DNA of 64,000 nucleotides from Stipa capillata (GCA_019208055.1 JAGXJF010003783.1:992001-1056000), one strand, 5' to 3'. Shown: positions 1 through 12,900, counted from the first letter of the stretch. Translations and numbers: made by a program. The notes: generated from the letters alone by a model not told the origin.

Positions 1-2399
1 TTTGCAGGAGGAACATGGTAGTGCATTTGATCTCATTGATCATTATTTTTGTGAGTCTGTTCTACAATTGAACGTGTACTCCGGAGTACATAAATGACTC
101 TAGAAATGGTTGAATTTGATTGCATATATCCCCTGGATCCGTTCCAGGAATGTCGAGTTTTTAGCTATCAGTTTTCAGTACGGAGGGTCCGGTTATTAGT
201 TTTGTTGTGCACAAACTGCGCCCAAAATCTTCTTGATTTGGGAAACTCTTATTAATACCATGACCGATAGCATTACTTATGATATTCCTCATTATTCTTA
301 GATTTGGATGGGTCATGCACACTTCGTATGTCTTTATGGTATGCTACACGAGTTCCATATTAAAGTAAAGAATTCAATAAATATGTGGCAAAGGAAGATG
401 CAATATAAGAAAATTTTAATAATAGAATTTAAATTATTATAAAACGCTAAAATAGGATGTCTACGTGCACACGAAATACTTGGAATATTTACTCTCATGG
501 AGCTTGTAAACCATTATAAAAATTCAACTAGAATAACCACTAAAGATATCTCATAAAATGCTAAAAATACTTGCCAAGGTACTAGATTGACTCGATGAAA
601 TAAGAGTCAATCTCCCCATTAATCTACTCAGTTTTGAGGTTCGCCCCCACAACAGATATTGTTGTTCCAATCTTCAAGGGAGCGACTTTGTTGACATTCA
701 AGAGGAAATTAAGGACAGGAGAATTATCGAGGAGCAAAGGGGTTTCTAGAGCTTTGTGCCGGAACTTACTTGGCTCATAGACAAGTTCAACCTTCCCGTT
801 CCTTCGCCCTCCGTTCTTTTGATGGAAAGCATCGACAATGTGTGTAGGAGTGCATCACATTTTGAACCATTAACTCAGATGTCACATGCATGGCAATTTT
901 GCTCCTTCAAACCATATGACTTCTCACCTTATTGGTTTTTCCACACCTCTTCTGAGGTTGAGGGATGGGATGCACTTTGTAAACATTCCTTCTTTGCTCG
1001 CCTCTCTTACCCTTCTCACTTCATAGTGTGTTGGATTGGCTCCATGTCATGGGGCATGGTTGATAAACTCCGTGTTTGGTGAACTAGACATTCTATATAT
1101 ACATACATAAATTTTACTTGGTGCAAAATAATGAGTGGCATGTATCCATAATGGTATAAGAAATTCTTAAGTAATTTTAGCATTTGCTAAGCAATTATAG
1201 TAAAATAAAGCAAATGAACTCAAATAATAAGCCAAACAATATATAATATGTAGGAAATAAATATGAAAGATAATCTTAAAATTTTCTATGAGAGATTATA
1301 ATTTTAGTGATTCTTCGTGAATTAAAAAATACATGAGGTTTATAATAATTTTTCAACACATAGAAATTTACACAATTTTTTTATTTTCTGAGGCTTTTTC
1401 CCTAAAATATCCTGCGCTTTGATCCTTTCGCTTTCATCCTCACGTGCATGGCTTTGGAGGCTTCGTGCTCCTAATGCATGGCCGTGGCCGAGCGGCGTTG
1501 GCCTCGGCGAACTCGGTAGAGGGTGTCGTCCGCGTGGTGCGAGGGTGTGCGGATGGCGACGGAGCACCTTGACCTCCTTGATACCGATTAACGCGATGCA
1601 TGCAAGAATCAATCTGTGATTAGTTTCAAGCACAAGATATAATATGAAAAGTAAAGCAAGACATGAACAAAACCTATAGACATCGTGTTATTGATGTAGA
1701 TCAATCACATGTTATAACACGAAAAGTAAAGAAGACATGAACATAAGGATATAAGAATGATGCCTCTCTCTTTATTAGATTAGATCTCATTAGTACAATT
1801 GTTTGTTGAATAAATAAAAATCATCTCTTTTTTATAGACCATCTACATGATGACTAAGATTTAATAATTGACCAGATGAATCCTAGTGGCGCACGGCGCA
1901 CCGGCCAGTTCACTCCTAAAAAGCCCAATTTCAAGTGAGGTGAATTGTCGTAGACTTTTAAATGCTCAAAAAATCTCTGGGGCACACAGTCCGTTGGCAC
2001 CATCATATTTACGTAATCACATGGGCAATTCAGCATATTTATTGCAACATGATCAGCTTCTATTTGTTTAGGAATGCAACCCTAGAAATTAAGGGAGGAG
2101 AGAAGATCAGCATAACCTTCAAACATGCTCAAATCGAAAAATGGTTCAATTATAAGATGGGAGCATTATCTTCATAATTTCAGCGCCTGTTTGAACCGAG
2201 GCACTTTTCCTGAATAACATAACATCCACGCATTCCCCACGGTTCCAGGCCCTTAGATCAGTTTCAGCTATGAACTCTTCAGCTAGAACAGCGAAAGCTT
2301 GTCCCGTTCCACGCTCAAAACCCCACATCAAAACTCAAGGGCCAAACCGGCAACCTCCCCCCAAACCCCAGTTTACCACCCCACGCGCGTACCGCCGCG
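1..2399. other. Non-genic flank upstream of TYW1
   Basis: AT-rich sequence with no reading frame I recognise. A 108-codon open frame at 756-1082 resembles no family known to me and has no supporting splice sites. A diverged direct repeat (about 1631-1680 and 1701-1755) shares the core GAAAAGTAAAG followed by AAGACATGAACA. The last ~150 bases before 2400 become C-rich, as expected for the 5' leader of the next gene. No clear TATA box was identified. Confidence 0.5.
1631..1755. repeat. Diverged direct repeat, two ~50-bp copies
   Basis: Two copies about 73 bases apart share the pattern ATATAA..CGAAAAGTAAAG.AAGACATGAACA with a few substitutions and one indel. The copies are imperfect, so the duplication is not recent. 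No function is apparent. Confidence 0.5.
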
Positions 2400-5300
2400 A
2401 TGCCTCCCTTCCCGGCGGCCACAACCGCCTCCTCCTCCTCCCACCTCGCCCTCCTCCTCCTCCTCTCGTCTTCCTCCCTCTTCTTCCTCTACAAGTCCAT
2501 CAGCCTCCGCCGCCTCCGCCGCAACCCCTCTCCCACCCCCACCCCCGCCCCCGCCCCCGCCCCGACCCTCCTCTACGCCTCGGCCACGGGTACCTCCAAG
2601 GCCCTCGCCGCCCGCCTCTCCGGCCGCCTCGCGCACGCCGGCGTATCTGCCCGCCCCACCGACGCCTCCGCCTTCGACCCGGACGACCTCCCCACCGTCC
2701 CGCTGCTGCTCATCGTCCTCCCCACGCACGACGCCGGCGCGCCCCCTCCCGCCGCCGCCTTCCTCGCGCGCTGGCTCGCGGAGTCCGCCGCTGACTTCCG
2801 CGCTGGGGCGCTCCTCCTCTCCCGCCTCCGTTTCGCCGTCTTTGGCGTCGGGTCCCGGGCCTACGGGGAGACCTTCAACGCCGCCGCCAGGAGCTTCTCG
2901 CGGTGGCTGCGCGCGCTGGGAGCCGTCGAGGTGGTCCCGGTAGGGGAGGGCGACGTGGATGGCGGGGACCTTGAGGCCGTGTTCGAGGAGTGGTGTGGGA
3001 AGGTGCTGAGGGTGGTGAATGGGGAGGAGGTTGGAGAGGAGGCCAAGGGAGAGAGTGATGGATTTGATGAGTTGGAGTTGGAAGGGGAGGAGTCCGATGA
3101 TGATGAAGAGGAGGCGGCCGGTGGGGAGGTTGACATGGAAGACATTGCTGGCAAGGCGACAGCAAGGAGGCAAAATGGGAAGGTGGAGGGGGGTTTACCG
3201 AATGGAGGGGAGAGCGGTGTGAGGGCGATGGTCACACCGATCATCAGGGCGAGCTTAGAGAAGCAAGTGAGCGCCAAATTCCTGTTACGCTTTATCATAC
3301 ATAATGCACAATTCCTGTTGCAAATCAGGAGCTGTATGGCAGTGGGAAGTATCTCGATTGCATATGTAAAAGCACATCAACTCAGGAACTTTGACGAGTT
3401 CGATTATAGCAAGTTGATGATGCATAAAGAAAATGGAGTATTGCACATTCAGTCATGATTGATCTATGCATACCTGACATACATCACAGATGAGGAACTA
3501 GAGCAAAATTTTAAGACATTTGAGGGCTAAGGCAGATTATTATTCATAAACATAGCTAGGCAGCAAGTAAAGTGGTCTCCTTAGACAAATCCATTCAGCT
3601 AATATATATTCTGCTAACAGAATCTATGCTTCACGTAGAATACTTAGTTTGCTTATTTGCTAGAACGAGGTTGTTGAAGCAAGTGGTCAACCAGATATCT
3701 TCTGAAGCTTTTGATTAGGATTTTTGAAGATCTTAACTGATGCCGAAGTCATGTTGGTTAACAGTAGGGTTGTGTATTTTTTTTCTCAGATCTCTGTGGT
3801 CCTTGCCTGTAAGGTAGAAGCACGCTCTGTATAGATTGGGCTAACATTTTATAGTTCTTCTGTGTAGTTGATGCGCTTGGTCTGTATATTTTCATTCTGT
3901 ATATTGTGATCTATGCCCCATATAATCAATCCCCGTGTTTGTATCAGGGCTACAAAATTGTTGGTTCTCATAGTGGGGTGAAGATTTGTAGATGGACAAA
4001 GTCACAGCTCCGAGGTCGTGGAGGGTGTTACAAACACTCATTTTATGGCATAGAAAGCCACAGGTGATCTTTTTTTTTGCTTCTGTAACATGGTATTTGG
4101 AATGCTTGTTAAATAGATGGTTGGCCTTTGCAATTAGTCCTATGTTGTTTTCTTCCTTTCTGATTACATGCTCAATTTGGTAGATGCATGGAGGCAACTC
4201 CAAGTTTGGCTTGTGCAAATAAGTGTGTGTTTTGTTGGAGGCATCACACAAATCCTGTTGGCAAGAGTTGGAAGTGGAAGATGGATGATCCTCTCGACAT
4301 TGTTAATGCTGCAATTGACGAACACAGGAAGATGGTTAAGCAAATGAAAGGGGTGCCAGGTATACATATTCTCCCTACTTGTATTAAAGTATTCATGAAT
4401 GGTGAGAAATGCACTGCATATTCTAGTGGCCAAACAAAAAGTAGATCCATGGCAGATCGGACCATGGCAAAACCCTTGTAACTTGCCTAAACGTATACAA
4501 CCTTAAGAAGGTTTCCATACATACACCAGCAGTAATCTTGGTGGAGGTGTTCCAATTAGAAATGCCAGGATCCATCAAATGTGAACTTTTTTGGTCTCTT
4601 TATTTTTGTGTACACAGCCTGCCATGCCAAGAACTTAGGCTCAACATGATTAATAGAACCTCGTAAAATATCCTGTAAAGCTGTTGATTACATAATACAG
4701 AGTTTCTGGCAGCAATATTGGTTATTTCCATAATTATTTGTATTAGCAAGCAATACACTGCAGTCTTTAATTATGCTGTTTCTTGCTCTTTTTACCAGGA
4801 GTAAAGCCAGAACGACTAGCAGAGGGTCTATCCCCTAGACATTGTGCATTATCTCTTGTTGGCGAACCAATTATGTACCCAGAGATAAATGCTCTGGTTG
4901 ATGACCTACATCGCAGACACATATCTACGTTTCTGGTTACAAATGCTCAATTTCCTGATAAGATTAAGACGCTGAAACCTATCACCCAGGTCATATTCTC
5001 AACAGATTCGAATTAAGACCCATATCTTGGCATTTGAATGCTCAAAATAACAAATTCTAGAGATAATTATAACGCCTCTATGATTGCAGCTGTATGTCAG
5101 TGTGGATGCAGCTACAAAAGAAAGTTTGAAGGCTGTTGACAGGCCACTTTTTTCGGACTTCTGGGAGCGTTTTCTGGTAGATATGCAGAAATATTTGCAG
5201 ATGCACATCATGAACTTACTGTTTACACATACTAACTGTATTATTCTGTGCTATCTACTTCTGTACTATACTAGGATTCGCTCAAGTCCCTGCATGACAA

Positions 5301-6614
5301 AGATCAACGAACAGTATACCGTCTGACATTGGTCAAAGGCTGGAATGTGGAAGAGATAGATGCATATGCAAACTTACTAAACCTTGGCCAACCTGATTTC
5401 ATTGAAATCAAGGGTGTAACGTACTGTGGCTCGTAAGTGCCTTCTCTTTCTTTCTTTTTTAAAGTCCACCTGCTGATTATGGCTTGGCTTCTTACTCAGC
5501 TGATATTTTATGGTAATGCATACAGGTCAGCAACTTCAAAGTTGACAATGGAAAATGTCCCCTGGCACGCTGATGTAAAAGAATTCTCCGAGCTGTTGGC
5601 ATCAAAAAGCGGTGGTGTATATGAATTAGCCTGTGAGCATGTGCACTCATGCTGTGTCCTACTTGCAAAGGTGGATAAGTTTAAGATCAACGGCAAATGG
5701 CATACCTGGATAGATTATGACCGATTCCATGAACTGGTGAGCTTTCCTTCAGGAATAACTAATACTGGGATTGAGCTTTTGTGTTGGTGAAGAAATTTTG
5801 TTCTCTTTTTAAAGTTAAGTATGAGAACTTTATATTACCAATGAAGAACTTAATATTCTATATGCATCATTTATTGGTAGGCTGACAAATGAAATCATCT
5901 TGTACATATGGGCAAATGGAAATACGAACCTATGTTCACATGCAACTATTACTTACATAATGCACTTGTGCATTAAAAAAACCCAGAAAATAATAGCTTT
6001 AGAACAATTTAGAATATGTGTGTATATGCAAAAACTTGTGCAAAAATATGACCATATGGGCACTGTTATACACATGCAAAAAATTATGCACACATATAAT
6101 CATATTTTTGCACAAACTGTTGCATGTGTACATATCCTAACATGTTCTAGTTGTTTTTTGGAATATTTACGGTGCAAAGTATTGAAACAAATGATAGGTG
6201 CATATGAATATATGAACCTATGTTCATAAGCTCCATATTTAAGATGGTACTATGTTTTAGAGTCGACAATTTTGTATTGTCCATTGTTGTCCTTTTCTAT
6301 ATACATCTCTGTCTATTGGATGAAAGTCACACAGCAGGGAGAAATTGTGATGATGCGATGCTCCCAGGCATCATTGTTTGTACTCAGCTTTAACGTAGAT
6401 TAAGATGTGACATAGATAAGAAGATAGTTTGCACATCTAGATTGACATTCATTCACCAATGCAGGTGACATCTGGAAAGCCTTTTAAGAGCTGTGATTAC
6501 ATGGCTATGACACCTTCTTGGGCAGTCTACGGTGCAGAGGAAGGTGGCTTCGATCCGGATCAATCTCGCTACAAGAAGGAAAGGCGCCATGGAACTGCAG
6601 CACTCAAAGGCTAA
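2400..6614 (+). CDS. TYW1: tRNA 4-demethylwyosine synthase TYW1 (flavodoxin + radical SAM)
   Basis: Converts N1-methylguanosine-37 of tRNA-Phe to the tricyclic 4-demethylwyosine, using pyruvate and SAM, in wybutosine synthesis. Eight exons join in frame: 2400-3266, 3948-4063, 4184-4359, 4799-4989, 5090-5176, 5275-5432, 5526-5736, 6465-6614. They give 651 residues, the usual plant TYW1 length. A hydrophobic segment (~14-36) suggests a membrane anchor. The flavodoxin-like FMN domain (~55-200) starts LLYASATGTS, and an acidic linker (~205-245) follows. The radical-SAM domain has the cluster motif CANKCVFC (Cys338, 342, 345), then SLVGEPIMYPE, SVDAATKESLKAVDRP and the C-terminal block SCDYMAMTPSWAVYG. 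The ATG at 2400 is the first in frame before the flavodoxin domain. All introns are GT-AG; no lesion was seen. It runs tail-to-tail with the PPR gene. Confidence 0.95.
5922..6228. mobile_element. Foldback MITE-like inverted repeat in TYW1 intron 7
   Basis: A ~307-base segment in the 728-base last intron folds back on itself. The inner arms (CTTGTGCAAAAATATGACC and the reverse complement of GATTATATGTGTGC... on the other side) match at about 21 of 24 positions. Matching continues outward through AGAACA..TTAG.ATATGT to the outer ends, where both sides carry GAACCTATGTTCA. No coding capacity and no Stowaway or Tourist termini were seen, so the superfamily is unassigned. Confidence 0.65.
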
Positions 6615-7315
6615 TCTACTGGCGATCTTGACCACTCTTGTCACAAAGCCACGGAACGGCTGCTTTCAAAGACTAACATATCTACCACATTCAAGGAGCC
6701 AAAATTTTGGAATCAAGAATTTGCAGAGTGGAGCTCCTGTGCTGTCGATTTTACTTGTCTTTGTATTGATCCGTTTCTGGATTATTTTTGTACACTATAC
6801 TTACATTGTTTACAGCATGTAGCTCTGATCTTTTGACCAGTGGAAATTTTTCGATGTAGTGATGTTTTTATGATCCCATTCAGTGCGAATTTACAAGAGA
6901 CATCTTGAAACCGGTACGGAAGGTATTTATTCTGGCTGGTCTCTGAGACCCTAATGGTTACACAGTCCGTATCAGAGACATTTCTTCTCATCAAGTCGCA
7001 GAAACATGTAGTACGCTGCCACTATTTATTGTTTATTTATTTGCTAAAAGTTGCTAGGTCCGGTGAGTGCTTTAATTTCCCATTTTATTCGCTGAATATT
7101 GTGAAAAATTGTTGCTAAAGAACCATGCAAAATTGTTGTGCTTTGTTTACACTTTGGCTAGTTAGCATAAAAGAATATTAAGTCTGCAGTATTATCTAAC
7201 CTGACTGGTTAACCGTATACTGACCAATGGATTGTAGACCCGGCTGTTGTTGTAGTTACATCTACATTTCTACATGAAACAACAAAAGCATTCTTCATTC
7301 GAAACGAAAGGTTTT
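6615..7315. other. Convergent 3' flanks of TYW1 and the PPR gene
   Basis: About 700 bases between two facing stop codons. It should hold both 3' UTRs. T-rich stretches follow the TYW1 stop, for example near 6780-6800. No other gene or repeat was recognised. Confidence 0.6.
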
Positions 7316-9781
7316 CTACCAATAATCTTTACACGAGCAGAGCCCATCCCTGAAATGATGAAACCTCGTCGCGTCTCGCACTATAATCTCCCTGTCCGCA
7401 ACCTTAGAGATGAACTTGATCGCGGCGTGGCAGTCGTTGCACACCCGCAGGTTCTTCATGATCCGCAGTGTCGTCTTCTCCGGCGTGCTGATGAGGCCGA
7501 ACGCGATGGCGAGCTTCTCGCTGTGGCGGCTCAGCATCTCCTCCTTCAGCTCGTCATCGACGTCGTGCAGCACCGACTGGAGGTCAGGCACAAAGCCGGC
7601 CTTCTTAATATCCTCCCACATCTTCGCAGCCATCTTGTAGACTGCGTCCCTCTGTGGATGCAGCACGTCGTCTGCTCCGAAGGCATGGACTTTGTTATGT
7701 ATGTGAGTCCAGCTGAAACCTGTTTCCTTCTTCACTGCTTTGTCCTTCCTCCATTTCCAAATCTTGGAGGCGTCATTCCACCTTCCGCAGGCAGAATATA
7801 CGTTGGAGAGGGCAGAGTAGGCACCGCTGTTGTCCGGATCAATTGACAGTAGCTTCTCTGCTGCCAGTTCTGCCAAGTCTGCATTCTTGTGCACTCTGCA
7901 AGCTGAAAGGAGTGAACCCCAGGCTATTGCATCAGGCTCAACAGGCATTCGTTCGATGAACTCCTGAGCTTCATAGAGCAGGTCGGCACGGGCGAGGAGG
8001 TCAACCATGCACGCGTAATGGCTCATTTCTGGTACAATGCTGTGTTCGTCCTGCATTTGCTTGTAGTACCTCTTCCCTTCGTCTACAAAACCGGCGTGGG
8101 CGCACGCTGAAAACACACCGACATAAGTTATGCTGTCTGGTTTCACACCAACACGAAGCATTTCTTCAAAGAGGCCAACAGCTTCTTCTCCCAGGCCATG
8201 CTGTGCTAAAGCTACGATCATTGACGTCCATGTGACCATCTCCTTGCGCCAGCGAACCCGATCAAACACCCTCCTTGCCCACAACACACTGCCTGACCTT
8301 GCGTACATGGTGATGATGGCGTTGCTGACAGAGCTAGATTGCTCCTGCAATGACCTGATAGCCTTGCCGTGGATCTGCTTGCCGTAATCAAGACATGCCA
8401 AGCTTGCGCAGACGCTAAGAACAGCAGCTAGTGTATAGCTGTTCGGGTCTGGTCCACTTCTAATCATTGACCTGAAGAGCTCCATAGCCTCATCGTTGTG
8501 GCCATTCTGCTCATAGCCAACAATCATCGCTGTCCAGGCAACAACATCTCGGTTATTCATAACATTGAAGATCTCCCTTGCGCGCTTCGTATCCCCGAGC
8601 TTGACATAGCCTTCCAGGAGAGCAGTGAAGGATATCACATTCAGATCGGCCACCACTGCCTGATCCATGACCACCCTGGCATTCTCAACACTGCCGGACT
8701 TTGCATACATTGAAATGAGGGCATTTGTGACCTGACCATCGTATGGCATTGTACTTCTCAAGATATATGCGTGCACCTGCTTTCCTATCCTTACCATGCC
8801 AAGGTTAGCGCAGGCTGATAGGACACTGGTGATCGTGAATTCATCTGGCGCCATGGAAGCCTCGCTAAGCATTCGCCAGAAGAACCACAATGCCTTGGCA
8901 TCAAGCCCATTCTGGTTGTACCCTGCGATGATTGCATTCCATGATACGATGCTCCGGTCTGGCATGCTCTCGAACATGGACACGGCAAGGTCCATCCTCC
9001 CTAGATGCGCGTCCAGTGATACCATGGCATTCCAGCTTGACACGCTCCGCACTGGCATCCTTTCAAACACAGCCCTCGCCGTCTTGGCATCTCCGCACTT
9101 GCCGTACATGTTGAGCACCGAGTTGGCCACTGGCACACAGCTACTCAGCCCGAGCTTGACGACGAAGGAATGAACCTTCCTCCCGACTCTGCGGGACTGC
9201 GTCGCGGCGCACGACGAGAGCACATTCGTGAGCGTGAACTGCGTCGGTGCCAGCCCATCCGCGACCATGTCCAAGAACGTCTCCACAGCCTCCCCGAAGC
9301 GGCCGACGCGGTTGAGCCCGACGACCATGACGGTCCATGACACGGCGTCCCTCTCCGGCATTTCCGCGAACGCCGCGCGTGCGTCGGCCAGGCGGCCGGA
9401 CTTGGCGCACATCGACAGAAGCGAGTTCCACGTGAACTCGTTCCGCCGTGCCGCGGGGATCTCGTCGAACAGGCGCCGCGCTTCCCGCAAGCCGCCGCTG
9501 CCTGCAGCGTAATAGGAGAGGAGGTTATTGCAGAGGTAGGCGCTGACGAGCAGGCCGGCCTTGACGGCTCTCGCGTGGATGGCGCGCCCGGCACCCGGGT
9601 TGGCGGCCCTCTTGCAGAGCTGCAGGAGGCGCGCGTAGTGGTCGCTGGCGGCGGCCATTGCCGGCGGCGGCGGCGCGGCCGCGGAGTGGAGCTCCAAGGC
9701 GGCGGCATCTTGCATGTCGCGGAAAAAGTCAGCGGGCTTCCGGTGCTGATCAGTGGGCCGCGGCCCACGGGATTTAAGCAA
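7316..9781 (-). CDS. DYW-class pentatricopeptide repeat protein (At2g22070-like)
   Basis: Organelle RNA-binding protein of the PLS class, expected to direct C-to-U editing of a chloroplast or mitochondrial transcript. It is intronless, as is typical. The open frame gives 821 residues from the ATG at 9781. A second in-frame ATG at 9715 (799 residues) is closer to the usual start and I favour it. Repeats run from about residue 45 to 640, with many copies of the signature NAMI..Y...G.. EA..LF. The E region contains KETGFSW. The DYW deaminase domain has the zinc motif HSEKLAIAFGL ... CNDCH, the second site HHFRDGLCSC, and ends in the full DYW tripeptide, so catalysis looks intact. The C-terminal ~100 residues recall Arabidopsis At2g22070. 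It lies divergently ~200 bases from AE7. The editing target cannot be read from the sequence. Confidence 0.93.
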   Translation of the reverse strand: MLKSRGPRPTDQHRKPADFFRDMQDAAALELHSAAAPPPPAMAAASDHYARLLQLCKRAANPGAGRAIHARAVKAGLLVSAYLCNNLLSYYAAGSGGLREARRLFDEIPAARRNEFTWNSLLSMCAKSGRLADARAAFAEMPERDAVSWTVMVVGLNRVGRFGEAVETFLDMVADGLAPTQFTLTNVLSSCAATQSRRVGRKVHSFVVKLGLSSCVPVANSVLNMYGKCGDAKTARAVFERMPVRSVSSWNAMVSLDAHLGRMDLAVSMFESMPDRSIVSWNAIIAGYNQNGLDAKALWFFWRMLSEASMAPDEFTITSVLSACANLGMVRIGKQVHAYILRSTMPYDGQVTNALISMYAKSGSVENARVVMDQAVVADLNVISFTALLEGYVKLGDTKRAREIFNVMNNRDVVAWTAMIVGYEQNGHNDEAMELFRSMIRSGPDPNSYTLAAVLSVCASLACLDYGKQIHGKAIRSLQEQSSSVSNAIITMYARSGSVLWARRVFDRVRWRKEMVTWTSMIVALAQHGLGEEAVGLFEEMLRVGVKPDSITYVGVFSACAHAGFVDEGKRYYKQMQDEHSIVPEMSHYACMVDLLARADLLYEAQEFIERMPVEPDAIAWGSLLSACRVHKNADLAELAAEKLLSIDPDNSGAYSALSNVYSACGRWNDASKIWKWRKDKAVKKETGFSWTHIHNKVHAFGADDVLHPQRDAVYKMAAKMWEDIKKAGFVPDLQSVLHDVDDELKEEMLSRHSEKLAIAFGLISTPEKTTLRIMKNLRVCNDCHAAIKFISKVADREIIVRDATRFHHFRDGLCSCKDYW

Positions 9782-9914
9782 ACCGGCTCACTCACTCACT
9801 CACTTCACTTTCCCCACGACACAGGGAAAAGCTCGCCAATAATTTTCTCCTCTTCTGTGCCCCGAAGTCGCACACCACCACCACCGCACCTACGAGGAAG
9901 AGGAGGAGGGGGAG
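9716..9914. promoter_or_regulatory. Short divergent promoter between PPR and AE7 genes
   Basis: The favoured PPR start (9715, -) and the AE7 start (9915, +) are only 199 bases apart; with the upstream PPR ATG the gap is 133 bases. Both 5' leaders and core promoters must fit here. A CT-rich tract (CACTCACTCACTCACTTCAC around 9790) is visible. No TATA box could be assigned with confidence. Confidence 0.6.
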
Positions 9915-12900
9915 ATGACGGTGGGCATGATCAACGCGAACCCGGTGGTGCACGAGCGGCCGGAGCGCGCCTCCCACCCGCACGCCGCCGCCGCAGAGCT
10001 CGACGCGCTCGATGTCTTCGGTAACAGCCGCATAGCTCTCTCCTGAATGACTGAATCCCTCGGTTTCCTCTCTTTTTCCCCCTCGATTTCCTTAGCTTCG
10101 TCGGCTGGAACTGAATTGGTGCGCCATGCGGTCGTCTCGTGTTCAGATACGGTGCGGGACATCAAGGACCCGGAGCACCCCTACTCGCTGGAGCAGCTCA
10201 GCGTGCTCTCCCAGGAGTCCGTCTCCGTCGACGAGAAGCTCGGCCGCATCCAGTACGTATGCGTGGAATGGGCTCGGAATTCGTGTGATTAGGGTACGGA
10301 ATTATCAGATTAGTAGGGGTTGGAGCTAAGGGGTTGTGTTTAGGCAGCTTAGCTAAGTAGCTCCAGGCTTTATGTCCTGCCGTATCACGTCCCAATGATT
10401 CCTTTTAAATCTCAAAATCCTTGTGGGTTTGTACTTTGTAGTGGCAATGTGGAATAAGTGCACTGTGCACAATTCGTGCAGTCCGCCTAGCCCGATCCGG
10501 ATTTGCTTTCTTAGCAAGAGAATTAACACAAATGAGCAACCAAACATGGGCCTTTCTCATCTATGTCCCGGTGGAGATCCAGAGTATGATCTTGAAAGCG
10601 GGCTATGTGGGATTTGTTTACCTCTACTCTAGTGTGAGGCTGTAATCCAATGCTGTTGCTTCCTTTTTCGATTTCTGATGTGCCTTAAATTATGCGCATG
10701 TGTAATGCGTTAGCCAGTTGCCACTAGCCTTGTCAATCTTTATATATCTTCATTCGTGATACATGATCTGTGAGTGTGAGGATGTGTTAGCTTATTGCGA
10801 GCATCTTGTGTTACTTTCATATCTTGTACTCTAGAGTGCTTGTACGAATATTCGTTTCTCTTGATGCAAGAACTACATCCAGCTTTGTTCATGCCTTACT
10901 ATTGCCTGCAGGATAACCTTCACTCCTACCGTGCAGCACTGTAGTATGGCTACAGTGATTGGTCTGTGCCTCAGGCTTAAGTTGATGCAGAACTTCCCTC
11001 CGCATTTCAAGGTGCTCACATGTTTCTATATTTCTGCAATTCTGATTAAGTTGGCTTGTTGAGATAATTCTGATTAAGTCAGCTAGTTAAGATGTTCTAT
11101 AATGCGAATTATGTTTTATGCAGCACCCATGCCATCTTTTAGAGTTTATATGCACACTTACTTTAGGCAATGCTTTGGTTTTCTTCTGTTGCCGGGTGTT
11201 GGGAAATATGGTATAGATGGAACGTCACAAATTTGAACCATTAGTTGATACTGTTGTCCATCAAGACACCTGGCACATATGTGCATGTTTTCTATTTCAT
11301 AACCATGGTGTAGATCAAGAGAACCAAACAAGCCAAACACTGAATGCAATACACATGCATGTTCGTAGAAGCCCATGTACTGACGAACATTACAATATTT
11401 TAATAAACCTACTGAATGCCATCTATGACAGTTTTTCATGTGCCTTAGAGGAACCATAAATCATGTCAAGCCTCAAAACTTTAGGACAATTGCCATTTTT
11501 ACAAGTAAATGTAAGCTAAGCCGGTGTAGCGAGTTGTTACATTTTGATCTGACCTTTGTTAGTATTGGAAAGATTGGTATGATCTGGTAACCATGTATTG
11601 CAAATCTTCAGTAGAGCCCTTATTCACGAATCTGTTTAACAAACCATTTCTTCAGATATTTTTCTTCATTAGCATTTCTAAGATTTTAAGCTAGTTATAT
11701 TGCAACTGACCTTCGAGATGTTTTGCTTATTTGTTGGAACCCCAACTGACCTGCTATATGGCAGAAGCTCCATGAACTTAGTGTAACAACATTGTGACCA
11801 TCCCAGCAAAATATTGGCAGAGTCCACCGTATAGTCTTCATAATGTATTACTCAAATGTGTTATATCATCAGCAAACCAAAAGATGCCCCCTTGGTCATA
11901 ACTGTTCCAATTTATTGTTGTCTTCAGCTATCAAGCATTTCAGAAGGACTATGATCCTTTACTTTCTTTATTGTATGAATGTGCAGATTGACATTAAAGT
12001 CGCTCCAGGATCTCTTGCTAATGAAGAATCAGGTGTGTATGATGGAAAATATGAATATCTAACTGATGGATAAGCTAGTTGCTGTCAATCTAAATACAAC
12101 CTGGCGTAGTAACTCCTCAGAGCCCAGCATTACAACATCCATGAAATAATGGAATAGGTTTGTATACCCATTGAACTTTACAAAAAGCCCACCTAATTCC
12201 CTGAACTCCGAAACCAGGTATTTGACATCCTAGTCAATAATAGCAAATAGAAAATATAACCTCAATATAATGAATTAATGGTTCAACAAAGTCCTTAAAA
12301 GAGGATAATAAAATAATCCCTCAATCTCCATGCTTTAAAAAGAGAAGTTCTTAATTTGCTCCTGCTGACTTGAATGCTATTGTAGTACGTAAGCTATACA
12401 CCTGGAAAAACCATCCCCCACATTAGCAAAACCACCTTCCCAAACTGCCTCGGGTGTCAATTGACATGGTTTTCTCGTTCAGGGGTTAAATGGACTTTTC
12501 ACGAAGTTCAGGGTGGGGCGTTAATGGACTTCCTAAAATTATTGATTTCTTCCATGAGATAATGTTGCAGCCATGATTTGTTCATATCCTTTAATCTCAA
12601 ATTGTTTGAACCTCTTATGCATGGCATGTTAAAATATTCAAAAGGAATTAAAGTTCCTCAAAAGATCGACGATTTATGCCCTGTGCCTTCCAATAATCAA
12701 CCAATGATGCCATTCCTTCAGAATGCCATGTATTTTGTGGTTTTATCCTCTTCTCATTTCTTCCTTCAATTATCTTTGTTTCATAAAACTGCCATGCCTT
12801 TTACATCAGTTCCTCAATTTTCACATAACAAACTATACGAAATTATAAGGTTTGCTTCTGTATTTTCCATAGTTATACTATTTGCTGCCTACTCTTCAAT

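Noticed and set aside
756..1082. 108-codon plus-strand frame
   Set aside because: No recognisable domain, no promoter or splice context. It could be a relic of a repeat.
2270..3173. Long alternative frames over TYW1 exon 1, both strands
   Set aside because: They are shadows of the GC-rich exon. Only the 2400 frame has a flavodoxin domain and in-frame splicing.
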